Positions 8,029 to 15,949 of a stretch of 33,496 nucleotides of DNA are shown piece after piece. The DNA is taken from positions 1 through 33,496 of the forward strand of contig JBCDAU010000053.1 of NCBI GenBank assembly GCA_039185015.1. The letters run 5' to 3'. The notes below the pieces were generated by a model, which was given only the letters and a program-made list of their open reading frames with translations, searched no databases and was not told the DNA's origin. The position numbers and the translations under genes are program-made. Source of the DNA: JBCBSZ01 sp039185015. Its GTDB lineage: Bacteria; Actinomycetota; Acidimicrobiia; Acidimicrobiales; Poriferisodalaceae. Position 1 is the stretch's first letter. Each line of letters starts with the position of its first letter.

Positions 8029-9597
8029 ATGTACGCAGGGGAGTACCTCGCCAAGCATCCCGACCGGCCCGCGCTGGTCTTCGTGCCGGCGGATGGTGGC
8101 GACCACCAGGTGACGACCTACGACGAGCTCGAGGGGCGGGCCAACCAACTCGCTCACCTGCTACGCCGTCGCGGCCTCCAGCGCCTCGACCACTACTCGA
8201 TCTTCATGGAGAACCACCCGCGCTACCTCGAGGCCTGCGCAGCGGGCGAGCGGGCGGGGCTCTACTACACCTGCGTCAACTCGTACCTGACGGCGGACGA
8301 GCTGGCGTACATCGTCGACAACAGCGAGTCGAAGGTGCTGATCGCCTCGGCGGCCAAGGCCGAGATCGCCCTCGAAGCAGCCAAGGCGTGCCCGAACCTC
8401 GAGCTGACGTTGATCGTCGGCGAGGTCGACGGTCCGCTTCCCGAGCAGACCCTCGACTACGAGTCGGCGCTCGCCGGCCTCCCGACCGACCCGATCCCCG
8501 ACGAGAAGCTGGGCACCCCGATGCTCTACTCCTCGGGCACGACCGGCCGCCCCAAGGGCATCGTCCGTCCGCTTCCCGACACCGAGCCGGCCGACGCCAT
8601 GGGCCTGTTCCAGTTCCTCATCGGGCTGTGGCGGTACCGAGAGGACATGATCTACCTGTCGCCCGCCCCCCTCTACCACTCGGCGCCGCAGGCCGCCGTC
8701 GGGCTCACGGTCCGCATGGGCGGGACGGCCGTGGTGATGGAGCGCTTCGACCCGATGCGCTACCTCGGTCTCATCGAGCAGTACCAGGCGACCCACTCGC
8801 AGCTGGTGCCGACGATGTTCAGCCGCATGCTCAAGCTCGACCCGGCCGAGCGGGAGCGGCACGATCTCTCGTCGCTCGAGGTGGCCATCCATGCCGCCGC
8901 CCCCTGCCCCGTCCAGGTCAAGGAGCAGATGATCGAGTGGTGGGGTCCGATCATCCACGAGTACTACGGCGCCACCGAGGGCCTCGGCTTCGCCGCCTGT
9001 GACTCGGAGGAGTGGCTCGCTCACCGGGGCACGGTCGGCAAGATCGTCGCCGGCGTCGTCCACATCATGGACGACGAGATGCAGGAGCAGCCCACCGGCC
9101 GACCCGGGACGATCTGGTTCGAGACGGCGACCGAGTTCAGCTACCACAACGATGCCGAGAAGACGGCGGAGTCGACCTCGTCCGACGGCTCGATGACGAC
9201 GGTGGGCGACGTCGGGTTCGTCGACGAGGACGGCTTCCTCTACCTCACCGATCGCAAGACGTTCATGATCATCTCCGGCGGGGTCAACATCTACCCGCAG
9301 GAGACCGAGAACCTCCTCATCACCCATCCCAAGGTCGCCGACGCCGCGGTCATCGGCGTGCCGAACGAGGATCTCGGCGAGGAGGTCAAGGCCGTCGTCC
9401 AGCTGATGCCGGACGTCCCCGCGGACGACGCGACGACCGAGGAGCTCCTCGCGTTCTGCCGCGACCAGCTCAGCCGCCAGAAGGTGCCGCGCTCGATCGA
9501 CTACCGGGACGAGCTGCCTCGGCTCCCGACCGGCAAGCTCTACAAGCGGCTCCTGCGCGACGAGTACTGGGGTGAGGGCACCAACAAGATCGTCTGA
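8029..9597 (+). CDS. Acyl-CoA synthetase (AMP-binding, FadD-like)
   Basis: The 522-residue protein activates a carboxylic acid with ATP and CoA through an acyl-adenylate. Visible family motifs are the phosphate loop YSSGTTGRPKG (167-177), EYYGATEG (about 309-316), GDVGFVDEDGFLYLTDR with the following SGGVNIYPQE hinge region (about 395-420), and the C-terminal catalytic lysine segment LPTGKLYKRLL near residue 500. The length is normal for medium/long-chain or aryl-acid CoA ligases. The ATG at 8029 follows a strong GAGGAGGG (8013-8020) at eight bases; an earlier in-frame ATG (7999) lacks one. It is divergent from the P450 cassette, so it may make or use the CoA thioester of the same compound. 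Chain-length preference cannot be read from the sequence. Confidence 0.93.
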   Translation: MYAGEYLAKHPDRPALVFVPADGGDHQVTTYDELEGRANQLAHLLRRRGLQRLDHYSIFMENHPRYLEACAAGERAGLYYTCVNSYLTADELAYIVDNSESKVLIASAAKAEIALEAAKACPNLELTLIVGEVDGPLPEQTLDYESALAGLPTDPIPDEKLGTPMLYSSGTTGRPKGIVRPLPDTEPADAMGLFQFLIGLWRYREDMIYLSPAPLYHSAPQAAVGLTVRMGGTAVVMERFDPMRYLGLIEQYQATHSQLVPTMFSRMLKLDPAERERHDLSSLEVAIHAAAPCPVQVKEQMIEWWGPIIHEYYGATEGLGFAACDSEEWLAHRGTVGKIVAGVVHIMDDEMQEQPTGRPGTIWFETATEFSYHNDAEKTAESTSSDGSMTTVGDVGFVDEDGFLYLTDRKTFMIISGGVNIYPQETENLLITHPKVADAAVIGVPNEDLGEEVKAVVQLMPDVPADDATTEELLAFCRDQLSRQKVPRSIDYRDELPRLPTGKLYKRLLRDEYWGEGTNKIV

Positions 9598-9598
9598 C

Positions 9599-9613
9599 CG
9601 CTCCCGCGGAGCG
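9599..9613 (+). terminator. Short hairpin after acyl-CoA synthetase
   Basis: CGCTCC-CGC-GGAGCG forms a perfect six-base-pair stem starting at the stop codon of the acyl-CoA synthetase gene and followed by TTGTC. It is a weak candidate terminator. Confidence 0.35.
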
Positions 9614-9663
9614 TTGTCGGAGAAACGCGCTGGGTGCCACAGAACGAGGTGGCGGAGCATCGT

Positions 9664-9669
9664 TAGCCT
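9664..9669 (+). promoter_or_regulatory. -10 element, leaderless start of Thr-rich protein
   Basis: TAGCCT is followed by six bases and the ATG at 9676. There is no ribosome-binding site in between, as for a leaderless message. Confidence 0.5.
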
Positions 9670-9675
9670 CGCCCC

Positions 9676-10509
9676 ATGCGCGGCGGAGCTTCGATCACCG
9701 GTCGGCGCGTCGCGCTCGTGGCGCTCGCTCACCTCGCGCTGGTCGGGGGAGCGGTCCTCGCGACCCGCGGCGCCGACGTCGTCGGTGCCGACGACGAGCC
9801 ATCGGTGGTCAGCACCGTCGAGGAGGTCGAAGCCCCGACCTCGACCCGACCCCCGACCTCGACGCCGGACGAGGCGCCATCCGACACCACGACGACGACC
9901 GAGCAACCGATCGCCGAGGCGCCCGGCGTCGACGACGAGCGTGCCGACGACGAGGCGGCCCCCGCGCCGACGATCGACACGAGCCGGCTCCGCGTCAGCG
10001 AGCTCGACACCTTGCCGGCGCTGGCTCCCGGTTCGCCGGACGCCAACCCGACCACCACGACGGCGGCTCCCACGACCACGACGGCCGCGCCCACGACCAC
10101 GCCACCGCCGACCACGACGGCGGCTCCGACGACCACAGCACCACCACCACCACCGACGACCGCCGCGCCGGCGACCGACCCTCCGCCGGCCACCACCGTC
10201 GTCCCGCCTTCGACGACCACGACGACCACCACGACACCGCCGACGACCGTCCCGCCGACGACGACGACCGTCCCGCCGCCCACCAGCACCACGACGACCA
10301 CGACCACGACCACGGAGCCACCGCGGACCGGTCCCTTCGCGGTCAGCGCCGATGGCTCGAGCGGCCTCTACGACGACCTGCCATCGGGTGCGGAGCGGGC
10401 GCGCTGGGTCGATTGCGACCCGTTCGCCGGGGTGTGGGTGTGCGCGACCCGCGACCTGGCGGGCCGGCCCGACCGGCGGGCCGCATACAACGCTGCCCTC
10501 GGCATCTGA
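9676..10509 (+). CDS. Membrane-anchored Thr/Pro-rich protein with C-terminal two-Cys domain
   Basis: The 277-residue protein begins with a short basic segment and one hydrophobic helix (about 11-30), then an acidic stretch, then a long Thr/Pro/Ala tract (about 125-215) in which Thr is written as mixed ACC/ACG codons. It ends in a compact ~58-residue segment containing ERARWVDCDPFAGVWVCA (W244, C247, C256). The likely topology is a cytoplasmic N-terminus with an extracellular stalk presenting the C-terminal domain, possibly glycosylated. The whole architecture and the C-terminal motif recur in the gene at 24392-25351, so the two are paralogues. The two Cys probably form a disulfide. The function is unknown; a surface ligand-binding or cell-envelope role is a guess. 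Confidence 0.8.
   Translation: MRGGASITGRRVALVALAHLALVGGAVLATRGADVVGADDEPSVVSTVEEVEAPTSTRPPTSTPDEAPSDTTTTTEQPIAEAPGVDDERADDEAAPAPTIDTSRLRVSELDTLPALAPGSPDANPTTTTAAPTTTTAAPTTTPPPTTTAAPTTTAPPPPPTTAAPATDPPPATTVVPPSTTTTTTTTPPTTVPPTTTTVPPPTSTTTTTTTTTEPPRTGPFAVSADGSSGLYDDLPSGAERARWVDCDPFAGVWVCATRDLAGRPDRRAAYNAALGI
10048..10320 (+). repeat. ACC/ACG low-complexity tract encoding Thr-Pro stalk
   Basis: Dense runs of ACC and ACG triplets mixed with CCG/CCA and GCG encode the Thr/Pro/Ala stalk of the anchored protein. The tract is prone to slippage and produces long poly-Val frames on the other strand that are not genes. Confidence 0.8.
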
Positions 10510-10522
10510 CCGCCCGGCGGTC
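10508..10522 (+). terminator. Short hairpin at the end of Thr-rich gene
   Basis: GACCGC-CCG-GCGGTC is a perfect six-base-pair hairpin that begins within the TGA stop of the Thr-rich gene. There is no U-tract. It is comparable to the hairpin at 9599-9613. Confidence 0.35.
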
Positions 10523-10568
10523 GACGCCCCGTCATCCTCCCGTGACAGGGCCCTGAGAGGCTGGCGCC

Positions 10569-11030
10569 GTGACGCAGCTCAGCGAGATCGATCGGAAGAT
10601 GTTCGACGTGGCCGTGGCCCAGGCGGCCGAGGGGCTCGCGGAGGGCGGCGTGCCGATCGGCGGCGCGTTGGCGATCGGCGAGGAGCTGCTGGGCGCGGGC
10701 CGCAACCGGCGGATGCAGTGGGGCTCGGCCATCCGACACGGCGAGACCGATGCGCTGGAGCAGGCGGGCCGGCTCCCGGCGACGACCTACCGGCAGGCGA
10801 CGATGTACACCACGCTGTCGCCGTGCCACATGTGCAGTGGGGCGATCCTGCTCTACGGCATCGGTCGCGTCGTGATCGGCGAGAACCAGACCTTCGTCGG
10901 CGCCGAGGAGCTCCTGGCCAGCCACGGCGTGGAGCTCGTGATCCTCGACGACCAGCGCTGCATCGACATGATGACGCGATTCATCGCCGAGCATCCCGAG
11001 GAGTGGAACGAGGACATCGGCGAGCCGTAG
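10569..11030 (+). CDS. Cytosine deaminase-like zinc deaminase (yeast FCY1 type)
   Basis: The 153-residue protein is a CDA-fold zinc hydrolase. The zinc ligands are H57, C86 and C89 and the proton shuttle is E59 (HGET and SPCHMCSGA). From memory it closely resembles yeast cytosine deaminase Fcy1 rather than tRNA adenosine or dCMP deaminases: EGGVPIGGAL, HGE in place of the common HAE, YTTLSPCHMCSGA, ILLYGI, and the C-terminal WNEDIGE are all shared features. It would convert cytosine, or a related heterocycle, to uracil plus ammonia in the cytosol. GAGAGG lies eight bases before the GTG start. It ends three bases from the convergent nucleoside-type ABC importer, consistent with salvage or catabolism of imported bases. 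Confidence 0.87.
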   Translation: MTQLSEIDRKMFDVAVAQAAEGLAEGGVPIGGALAIGEELLGAGRNRRMQWGSAIRHGETDALEQAGRLPATTYRQATMYTTLSPCHMCSGAILLYGIGRVVIGENQTFVGAEELLASHGVELVILDDQRCIDMMTRFIAEHPEEWNEDIGEP

Positions 11031-11033
11031 CCG

Positions 11034-11981
11034 TCAACGCGCCTCTCGGGCGTACGGCCGGGCGAGATCGGCCGGCCCCTTGAGCCGCCTCGCCCACCTC
11101 GGGTTGGCGCTCGCTGCGATCACGATCAGGTACGCGGCGATGAACGGGATCATGGCGAGGAAGTCCGACGGCACCTCGACGTCGGCGATCTGGAGCGTGA
11201 AGCCCAGTCCCCGGAGCGCCCCGAACACGTAGGCACCGATCAGCGCCAGCAGTGGGCGCCAGGCCGCGAGGATCACGAGGGCCACGGCGATCCATCCCGC
11301 CCCGGCCGTGAGCCCTTCCTGCCAGGTTCCGAGGATGGCGAGTGAGAGGTAGGTGCCGCCGACGCCGGCGGCGAACCCGCCGATGGCGGTGGCGACGTAG
11401 CGGTACCGAACGACCGGGATGCCGGCCGCATCCGCCGCGGCGGCGTCCTCGCCGACCGCCCGGAGCGACAGCCCGACGTTGCTGCGGAACAGCACCATCG
11501 CGGCGCCGGCCACGGCGATCCACGAGATGTAGACCACGATGTCGTGCCCGAACAGGATCGGGCCGACGCCGGGCAGGTCCCGCATGGCCTCGGGGAACAG
11601 CGGCGACACCGTGATGCCGCTGGCGGACTGCAGAAGCGGATCGTCGCCGATGGTGCCGACGTACGCAGACAGGCCGGTTCCGACGATGACGAGCGACAGC
11701 CCGGAGACGGTCTGGTCGACCCGGAGCGTCACCGCGAGGAGCGCGTGCACGAGGGCGAGCAGGGCGCCGGCGATCCCGCCGACGACCAGGGCGAGGAGGA
11801 GGCTGCCCGTGCCCCGGCCGGCCCAGAAGCCGGCGACGGCGCCGACGAGCATCATCCCCTCGACGCCGAGGTTCATCACCCCGGAGCGCTCGGTCACGAT
11901 CTCGCCGAGGGCGGCGAGGAGGATCGGCGTACCGGTCACGATGGCGCTCGCGATGGAGAGCACCAGCACGGTGTCGTTCAT
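11034..11981 (-). CDS. ABC transporter permease (BMP/nucleoside type, second permease)
   Basis: The 315-residue product is a multi-spanning inner-membrane protein of the BPD-type permease family used with BMP-family binding proteins (the NupQ/RnsD, YufQ side). It starts in a hydrophobic segment and has the family's conserved EIVTERSGVMNLGVEGMML stretch (27-45), the coupling-helix region SLRAVGEDAAAADAAGI and the following YRYVATAIGGFAAGVGG. It would form the translocation pore with the permease encoded just upstream. The ATG at 11981 overlaps that gene's stop (ATGA) and has GAAGGGG before it. It is the last gene of a four-gene operon. Substrates of such systems are nucleosides, nucleobases or other purine-like solutes; the exact one is not deducible. 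Confidence 0.92.
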   Translation of the reverse strand: MNDTVLVLSIASAIVTGTPILLAALGEIVTERSGVMNLGVEGMMLVGAVAGFWAGRGTGSLLLALVVGGIAGALLALVHALLAVTLRVDQTVSGLSLVIVGTGLSAYVGTIGDDPLLQSASGITVSPLFPEAMRDLPGVGPILFGHDIVVYISWIAVAGAAMVLFRSNVGLSLRAVGEDAAAADAAGIPVVRYRYVATAIGGFAAGVGGTYLSLAILGTWQEGLTAGAGWIAVALVILAAWRPLLALIGAYVFGALRGLGFTLQIADVEVPSDFLAMIPFIAAYLIVIAASANPRWARRLKGPADLARPYAREAR

Positions 11982-13090
11982 GCTCCCGCCCCTTCCGGCT
12001 CGGGTGGTGCGCTCCGCAATCGGATCCTCGGCGTCTCCACCCGGTTGGTCACGAAGAACTCGCTCGCCGTCACCGAGAGGAAGATGAGGCCCTGGAGGAG
12101 GAGCACGATCTCCGACTGCACGCCGACGGTCTGGAGGCTCGAGCCGGAGGTCGTGATCGCCGCGAGGAACACGGCCACCGGCACGACGCCGAGCGGGTTC
12201 GTCCGGGCGACGGCGGCGACGACGATGCCGGTGAAGCCGATGTCCACCGCCAGCGACTTCGGGTCCAGCCGGCCCGTCACGCCCGACACCTCCACGGCCC
12301 CGGCGAGGCCGGCCAGCGCACCGCTGATGCCGAGCACGACGATGATCCGCGCTGCGACCGGCATGCCGGCGTAGCGAGCTGCGGCCTCGGAGTCGCCGAT
12401 CGTGCGCAGGTCGAACCCCCACGTCGTTCGTTGCATGAGCAACCACAGCCCGATCGCGGCGCCGGCGGCCACGAAGATGCCCCAGTGCAGCCGGCCGGAG
12501 AGGATCGGCAGCTCTGCCGACTCGGGGAGCGCGAGGCCCTGGGGCACCGGTCGTTCGGGGTCTCGCCAGAACGACATCGACCCGAAGATCAGGTAGTTCA
12601 TGAAGGAGAGCGCGACGAAGTTGAGCATCAACGTCGTGATGATCTCGTCGGCGCCCAGCAACGCCCTCGGCACGGCGGCGAAGGCGGCCCAGACCGCCCC
12701 GGCGATCGCCCCGGCGAGGATGATCGCCGGGAGCATCACCAACGACGGAGTGTCGGCGGGGAGCCACAGCGCGAGCCCGCTCGTGGCGATCGCTCCCATG
12801 TAGAGCTGGCCCTCCGCGCCGATGTTGTACACGCGCATCCGAAACGCGATCGCTGCGGCCAGGCCGGTGAGCGTAAGGGGCGTGGCCAACGTCAACGTGC
12901 GCGTCCACGCGTTGACACCGTTCATGCTCGAGTCGAACATCGTGCGGTAGGCCTCGATGGGGTCGTTCCCCGCGGCGAGCAGCACGAGGCCGCCGGCGAC
13001 CAGCGCAGCGACGAGCGCGGCGAGGGGGATGCCGAGGCGGATGCCCGGCCGAACCGCCCCGCGCGGCTGGACCCGCACCCCTCGACTCAC
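11978..13090 (-). CDS. ABC transporter permease (BMP/nucleoside type, first permease)
   Basis: The 370-residue protein is the partner permease (NupP/RnsC, YufP side), longer at the N-terminus than its partner as usual for this half. It has a basic N-terminus, a first membrane helix (about 20-40), RMRVYNIGAEGQLYMGA typical of the family, the LGADEIITTLMLN segment, and the coupling region DLRTIGDSEAAARYAGM. The GTG start at 13090 overlaps the ATPase stop (GTGA) and the stop overlaps the second permease start (ATGA), so ATPase and both permeases are translationally coupled. A much longer frame upstream is only the shadow of the ATPase gene. It acts in nucleoside- or base-type uptake with the BMP lipoprotein at 14657-15862. 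Confidence 0.9.
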   Translation of the reverse strand: MSRGVRVQPRGAVRPGIRLGIPLAALVAALVAGGLVLLAAGNDPIEAYRTMFDSSMNGVNAWTRTLTLATPLTLTGLAAAIAFRMRVYNIGAEGQLYMGAIATSGLALWLPADTPSLVMLPAIILAGAIAGAVWAAFAAVPRALLGADEIITTLMLNFVALSFMNYLIFGSMSFWRDPERPVPQGLALPESAELPILSGRLHWGIFVAAGAAIGLWLLMQRTTWGFDLRTIGDSEAAARYAGMPVAARIIVVLGISGALAGLAGAVEVSGVTGRLDPKSLAVDIGFTGIVVAAVARTNPLGVVPVAVFLAAITTSGSSLQTVGVQSEIVLLLQGLIFLSVTASEFFVTNRVETPRIRLRSAPPEPEGAGA

Positions 13091-14637
13091 GTGAGCTCCT
13101 CTGCGCCGCCGGTCATCAGCAACCCGACGTGGTCGACGTCGACCTCGTCGCGGGCGAATCGACCCACGATCTCGCCCTGGAACATCACGAGCAGGACGTC
13201 GGCGAGGTCGACGACCTCGGCCAGGTCCTCGGAGAAGACGAGCACGCCGCGTCCCGCTGCGCGCTCGGCGAGCACGTGGTCCCGAACGGCACCGGCCGCG
13301 GCGAGATCCAGACCCCGCGTGGGGGCCGCGGTGACCAGCACCTCGTGGGGCCCGGTCACCTCTCGGCCGACGATCGCCTTCTGCAGGTTGCCGCCGGACA
13401 TCAGGCTGACCTGCAGACCCTTCCGGGCGCCGCGCACGTCGAAGGCGTCGGTGAGGTCCTCGGTCGTCTCCTGGATCCGGCGGCGCCGCAGGAAGCCGAG
13501 ACGCGAGTGCGGCGGCCGCCGGTAGCTCTTCAGCACGACGTTGTGATCGAGGGGCAGGCCCGGCGCCAGCGCCGTGCCGAGGCGGTCCTCGGGGATGTAC
13601 GAGAGGCCGGCCGCCGCTCGCTGCCGGGAGGTGCGCCCATTGCACTCGATGTCGTCGATCACGACGGAACCGGTCGCCGCACGGAGCCCGGCCAGTGCCT
13701 CGTGCAGCTCGCGCTGGCCGTTGCCGGCAACACCCGCGACGCCGACGATCTCGCCCCGGCCGACGCTGAAGGTGGCCGAGTGCACGGCGGGGACGCCCCG
13801 GTCGCCGGTCACCCGCAGGTCGGTCACTCGCAGCACGGGCCGCCCGGCGTCCTCGTGGTGGGAATCGCGACGCGGTGCCGGATCGTGGTCGCTGGTGCCG
13901 AACATCATCTGGCGGAGGTCGGTGACATCGAGGTCGCTGGTGATCCCGGAGCCGGCGTTGACCCCGTGCCGGAGCACCGTGACGCGGTCGGTGTGGCCGA
14001 GGATCTCCCGCATCTTGTGAGAGACGAGCACGACGGCCCGTCCCTGATCGGCGATCTGGCGAACGGCCTCGAAGAGGCGTTCCGCCTCCTGTGGGGCGAG
14101 CACGGCCGTCGGCTCGTCGAGGATCAGCACCCGCGCGCCCCGGTACAGCTGGCGGAGGATCTCGACGCGCTGTTGCTCGCCGACCGACAACTGCCAGACC
14201 TGCGCGGTGGGGTCGACCTCGAAGCCGTGGACGTCCGCCAGCTCGGCGACCTCGGTCTCCAGCTGGCGCCGCGAGGTACGACGGCGCTTCATCCCGAGCG
14301 CGACGTTCTCGGCGACGGTGAACGAGCTGACCAGCCGGAAGTGCTGGTACACCATGCCGATGCCGACCTTGCCGGCGTCGATGGGGGAGCGCAGCTCCAA
14401 CGGCTCGCCGTCGAGCAGCACGCTGCCGGCATCGGCCCGGTAGAGGCCGGCCAGGATCGAGCACAGCGTCGACTTGCCCGCGCCGTTCTCCCCGAGCAGT
14501 CCGTGCACCTCGCCGGCCACCAGGTCGAAGTCGACCTCGTCGAGGGCGCGGACGCCGTAGAACTCCTTGGTCAGCCCCCGTCCGGCCAACACCGCGGCAC
14601 CACCAGGGGTACCGACGGCGCTGGCCGGATCGGACAC
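13087..14637 (-). CDS. ABC transporter ATP-binding protein, two-domain (nucleoside/simple sugar type)
   Basis: The 516-residue protein has two fused nucleotide-binding domains, the arrangement of the MglA/NupO/RnsB family that drives sugar or nucleoside import. Domain 1 has Walker A GENGAGKST (49-57), signature LSVGEQQ (150-156) and Walker B VLILDEPT (170-177). Domain 2 has the degenerate Walker A GVAGNGQ, signature MSGGNLQK and a Walker B written VLVTAAPTRGLD without the catalytic Glu, which is normal for the second domain in this family. The GTG at 14637 leaves 19 bases after the BMP stop. A GTG at 14682 would overlap the BMP gene by 26 bases and is the alternative start. Its stop overlaps the first permease start. 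Confidence 0.9.
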   Translation of the reverse strand: MSDPASAVGTPGGAAVLAGRGLTKEFYGVRALDEVDFDLVAGEVHGLLGENGAGKSTLCSILAGLYRADAGSVLLDGEPLELRSPIDAGKVGIGMVYQHFRLVSSFTVAENVALGMKRRRTSRRQLETEVAELADVHGFEVDPTAQVWQLSVGEQQRVEILRQLYRGARVLILDEPTAVLAPQEAERLFEAVRQIADQGRAVVLVSHKMREILGHTDRVTVLRHGVNAGSGITSDLDVTDLRQMMFGTSDHDPAPRRDSHHEDAGRPVLRVTDLRVTGDRGVPAVHSATFSVGRGEIVGVAGVAGNGQRELHEALAGLRAATGSVVIDDIECNGRTSRQRAAAGLSYIPEDRLGTALAPGLPLDHNVVLKSYRRPPHSRLGFLRRRRIQETTEDLTDAFDVRGARKGLQVSLMSGGNLQKAIVGREVTGPHEVLVTAAPTRGLDLAAAGAVRDHVLAERAAGRGVLVFSEDLAEVVDLADVLLVMFQGEIVGRFARDEVDVDHVGLLMTGGAEELT

Positions 14638-14656
14638 CGACCGGGCGTCAGCGGGC

Positions 14657-15862
14657 TCAGCCCGGGATGGAGCCGCTGACACCCTCGACCAGCCACTGGC
14701 AGCAGTTGATGCGGTCGCCGAAGGGGATCGTCTCGCCCTCGGCGATCACGACGTTGCCCTCGTTGTCCACGATCGGCCCGGCGAACGGGTCGAGGGTGCC
14801 GTCGATGATCCCCTGACGGGCCTCCTCGACGAGGGCGAGGATGTCGTCGGTGACGGCCGGTCCGTAGGGAGCGGCCGTGATGTAGCCGGCCTCGAGCCCA
14901 CCGAAGGCGATCTCCGGCTCCCAGGTCCCGTCGATGACGGCCTCGATCTGCTCGACGTAGTACACGCCCCAGTCGTAGAGGAACGAGCTGGCCCAGGCCT
15001 CGGGCTCGAAGTCGGACCAGTCGTTGGTGTAGCCGATGACGTACCCGTCGTTGGCCGCGGCGACGGTGGCGTAGACCTGCGCGCCGACCTCGTGAGCGAG
15101 CACGTCGGCCCCGGCGTTGACCAGCGCCTCGGCGGCCTGCTGCTCGACCGCCGGGTCGAACCAGGTGTTCAGGTAGACGACCTGCACCTCGATGTCGGGG
15201 TTCACCGTCTGGGCGCCGAGGGTGAAGGCGTTCACGGCACGGTTCACCTCGTTGAAGGGGAACCCGACCGGGTAGCCGATGATGCCGCTCTCGCTGAGGC
15301 TGCCGGCGACGATACCGTCGAGGTAGCGACCCTCCTCGGAGGCACCGTCGAAGTGGCCGACGTTGTCGGCGGTCTCGAAGCCGGCCCAGGTGAGGAAGAT
15401 CGTGTCGGGGTAGGCCGCCGCCACGTCCATCATGTCGTCCTGGTAGTAGGTCGTGCCGATGACGATGTCGGCGCCGCTGGCCGCAGCGTCCTCGAAGGCG
15501 TTGGTCGCCGTCTGCCCGGGGTCGATGCTCTCGACGAAGTCGGTCTGGATGCCGGGGAACGCTGCCTCGATCGAATCGAGGCCGCGCAGGTGCGTCGTGT
15601 TCCAGCCGCCGTCGTCGGCCGAGCCGTCGAGGATCATGAACACGGAGACGTCGCTGAAGTCGCCCTCGGCGGCGGCGCCCTCGTCGGACGACCCACCGTC
15701 GTCGTCGGCCTCTGCCGTGGTCTCCTCGGTCGCCCCGGCGACGTCGGCGTCGTCGTCGTCGCTGTCACCGCACGCGGCGGCGATCAGGCCGAAGGCGAGC
15801 AGGACGGCGAGGAGGCGGAGGATCCCGAGGGGTCGGGGCGAGCGGTGGTCTGGTGATGGCAT
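14657..15862 (-). CDS. BMP-family (PnrA-like) substrate-binding lipoprotein
   Basis: The 401-residue precursor has a basic N-terminus, a hydrophobic core and the lipobox LIAAAC with lipidated C31. An Asp/Glu/Thr-rich flexible linker (about 32-67) follows, then the periplasmic-binding-protein-like domain of the Bmp/Med/PnrA family (VSVFMILDGSADDGGWN, GADIVIGTTYYQ, GYTNDWS). Family members bind purine nucleosides or related solutes on the cell surface and pass them to the ABC importer. It is the first gene of the operon with the ATPase and two permeases. No Shine-Dalgarno is visible before the ATG, and a weak TGGACT sits eight bases upstream, so it could be leaderless. Confidence 0.93.
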   Translation of the reverse strand: MPSPDHRSPRPLGILRLLAVLLAFGLIAAACGDSDDDDADVAGATEETTAEADDDGGSSDEGAAAEGDFSDVSVFMILDGSADDGGWNTTHLRGLDSIEAAFPGIQTDFVESIDPGQTATNAFEDAAASGADIVIGTTYYQDDMMDVAAAYPDTIFLTWAGFETADNVGHFDGASEEGRYLDGIVAGSLSESGIIGYPVGFPFNEVNRAVNAFTLGAQTVNPDIEVQVVYLNTWFDPAVEQQAAEALVNAGADVLAHEVGAQVYATVAAANDGYVIGYTNDWSDFEPEAWASSFLYDWGVYYVEQIEAVIDGTWEPEIAFGGLEAGYITAAPYGPAVTDDILALVEEARQGIIDGTLDPFAGPIVDNEGNVVIAEGETIPFGDRINCCQWLVEGVSGSIPG

Positions 15863-15949
15863 GGGGCGGGAGTCCAGACCACCGACGTGTCGTCGATGTT
15901 GCGTGGGGATGAACCGGCCTGACCCCGTCGTTCGCGCGACAGCTCCGGA

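Noticed and set aside
9729..10313. Poly-Val minus-strand frame opposite the Thr-rich gene, and the like at 24841-25152
   Set aside because: These are reverse complements of ACC/ACG tracts; the plus-strand readings have membrane anchors, conserved C-termini and promoters.
10048..10320. Repetitive tract considered as a CRISPR array or tandem-repeat locus
   Set aside because: There are no fixed repeat and spacer units; it is triplet low complexity within a coding frame.
11978..14464. 828-codon minus-strand frame spanning the ATPase and first permease
   Set aside because: Only its last 370 codons encode a permease; the N-terminal part is an out-of-frame reading of the ATPase gene, whose own frame has all ABC motifs.
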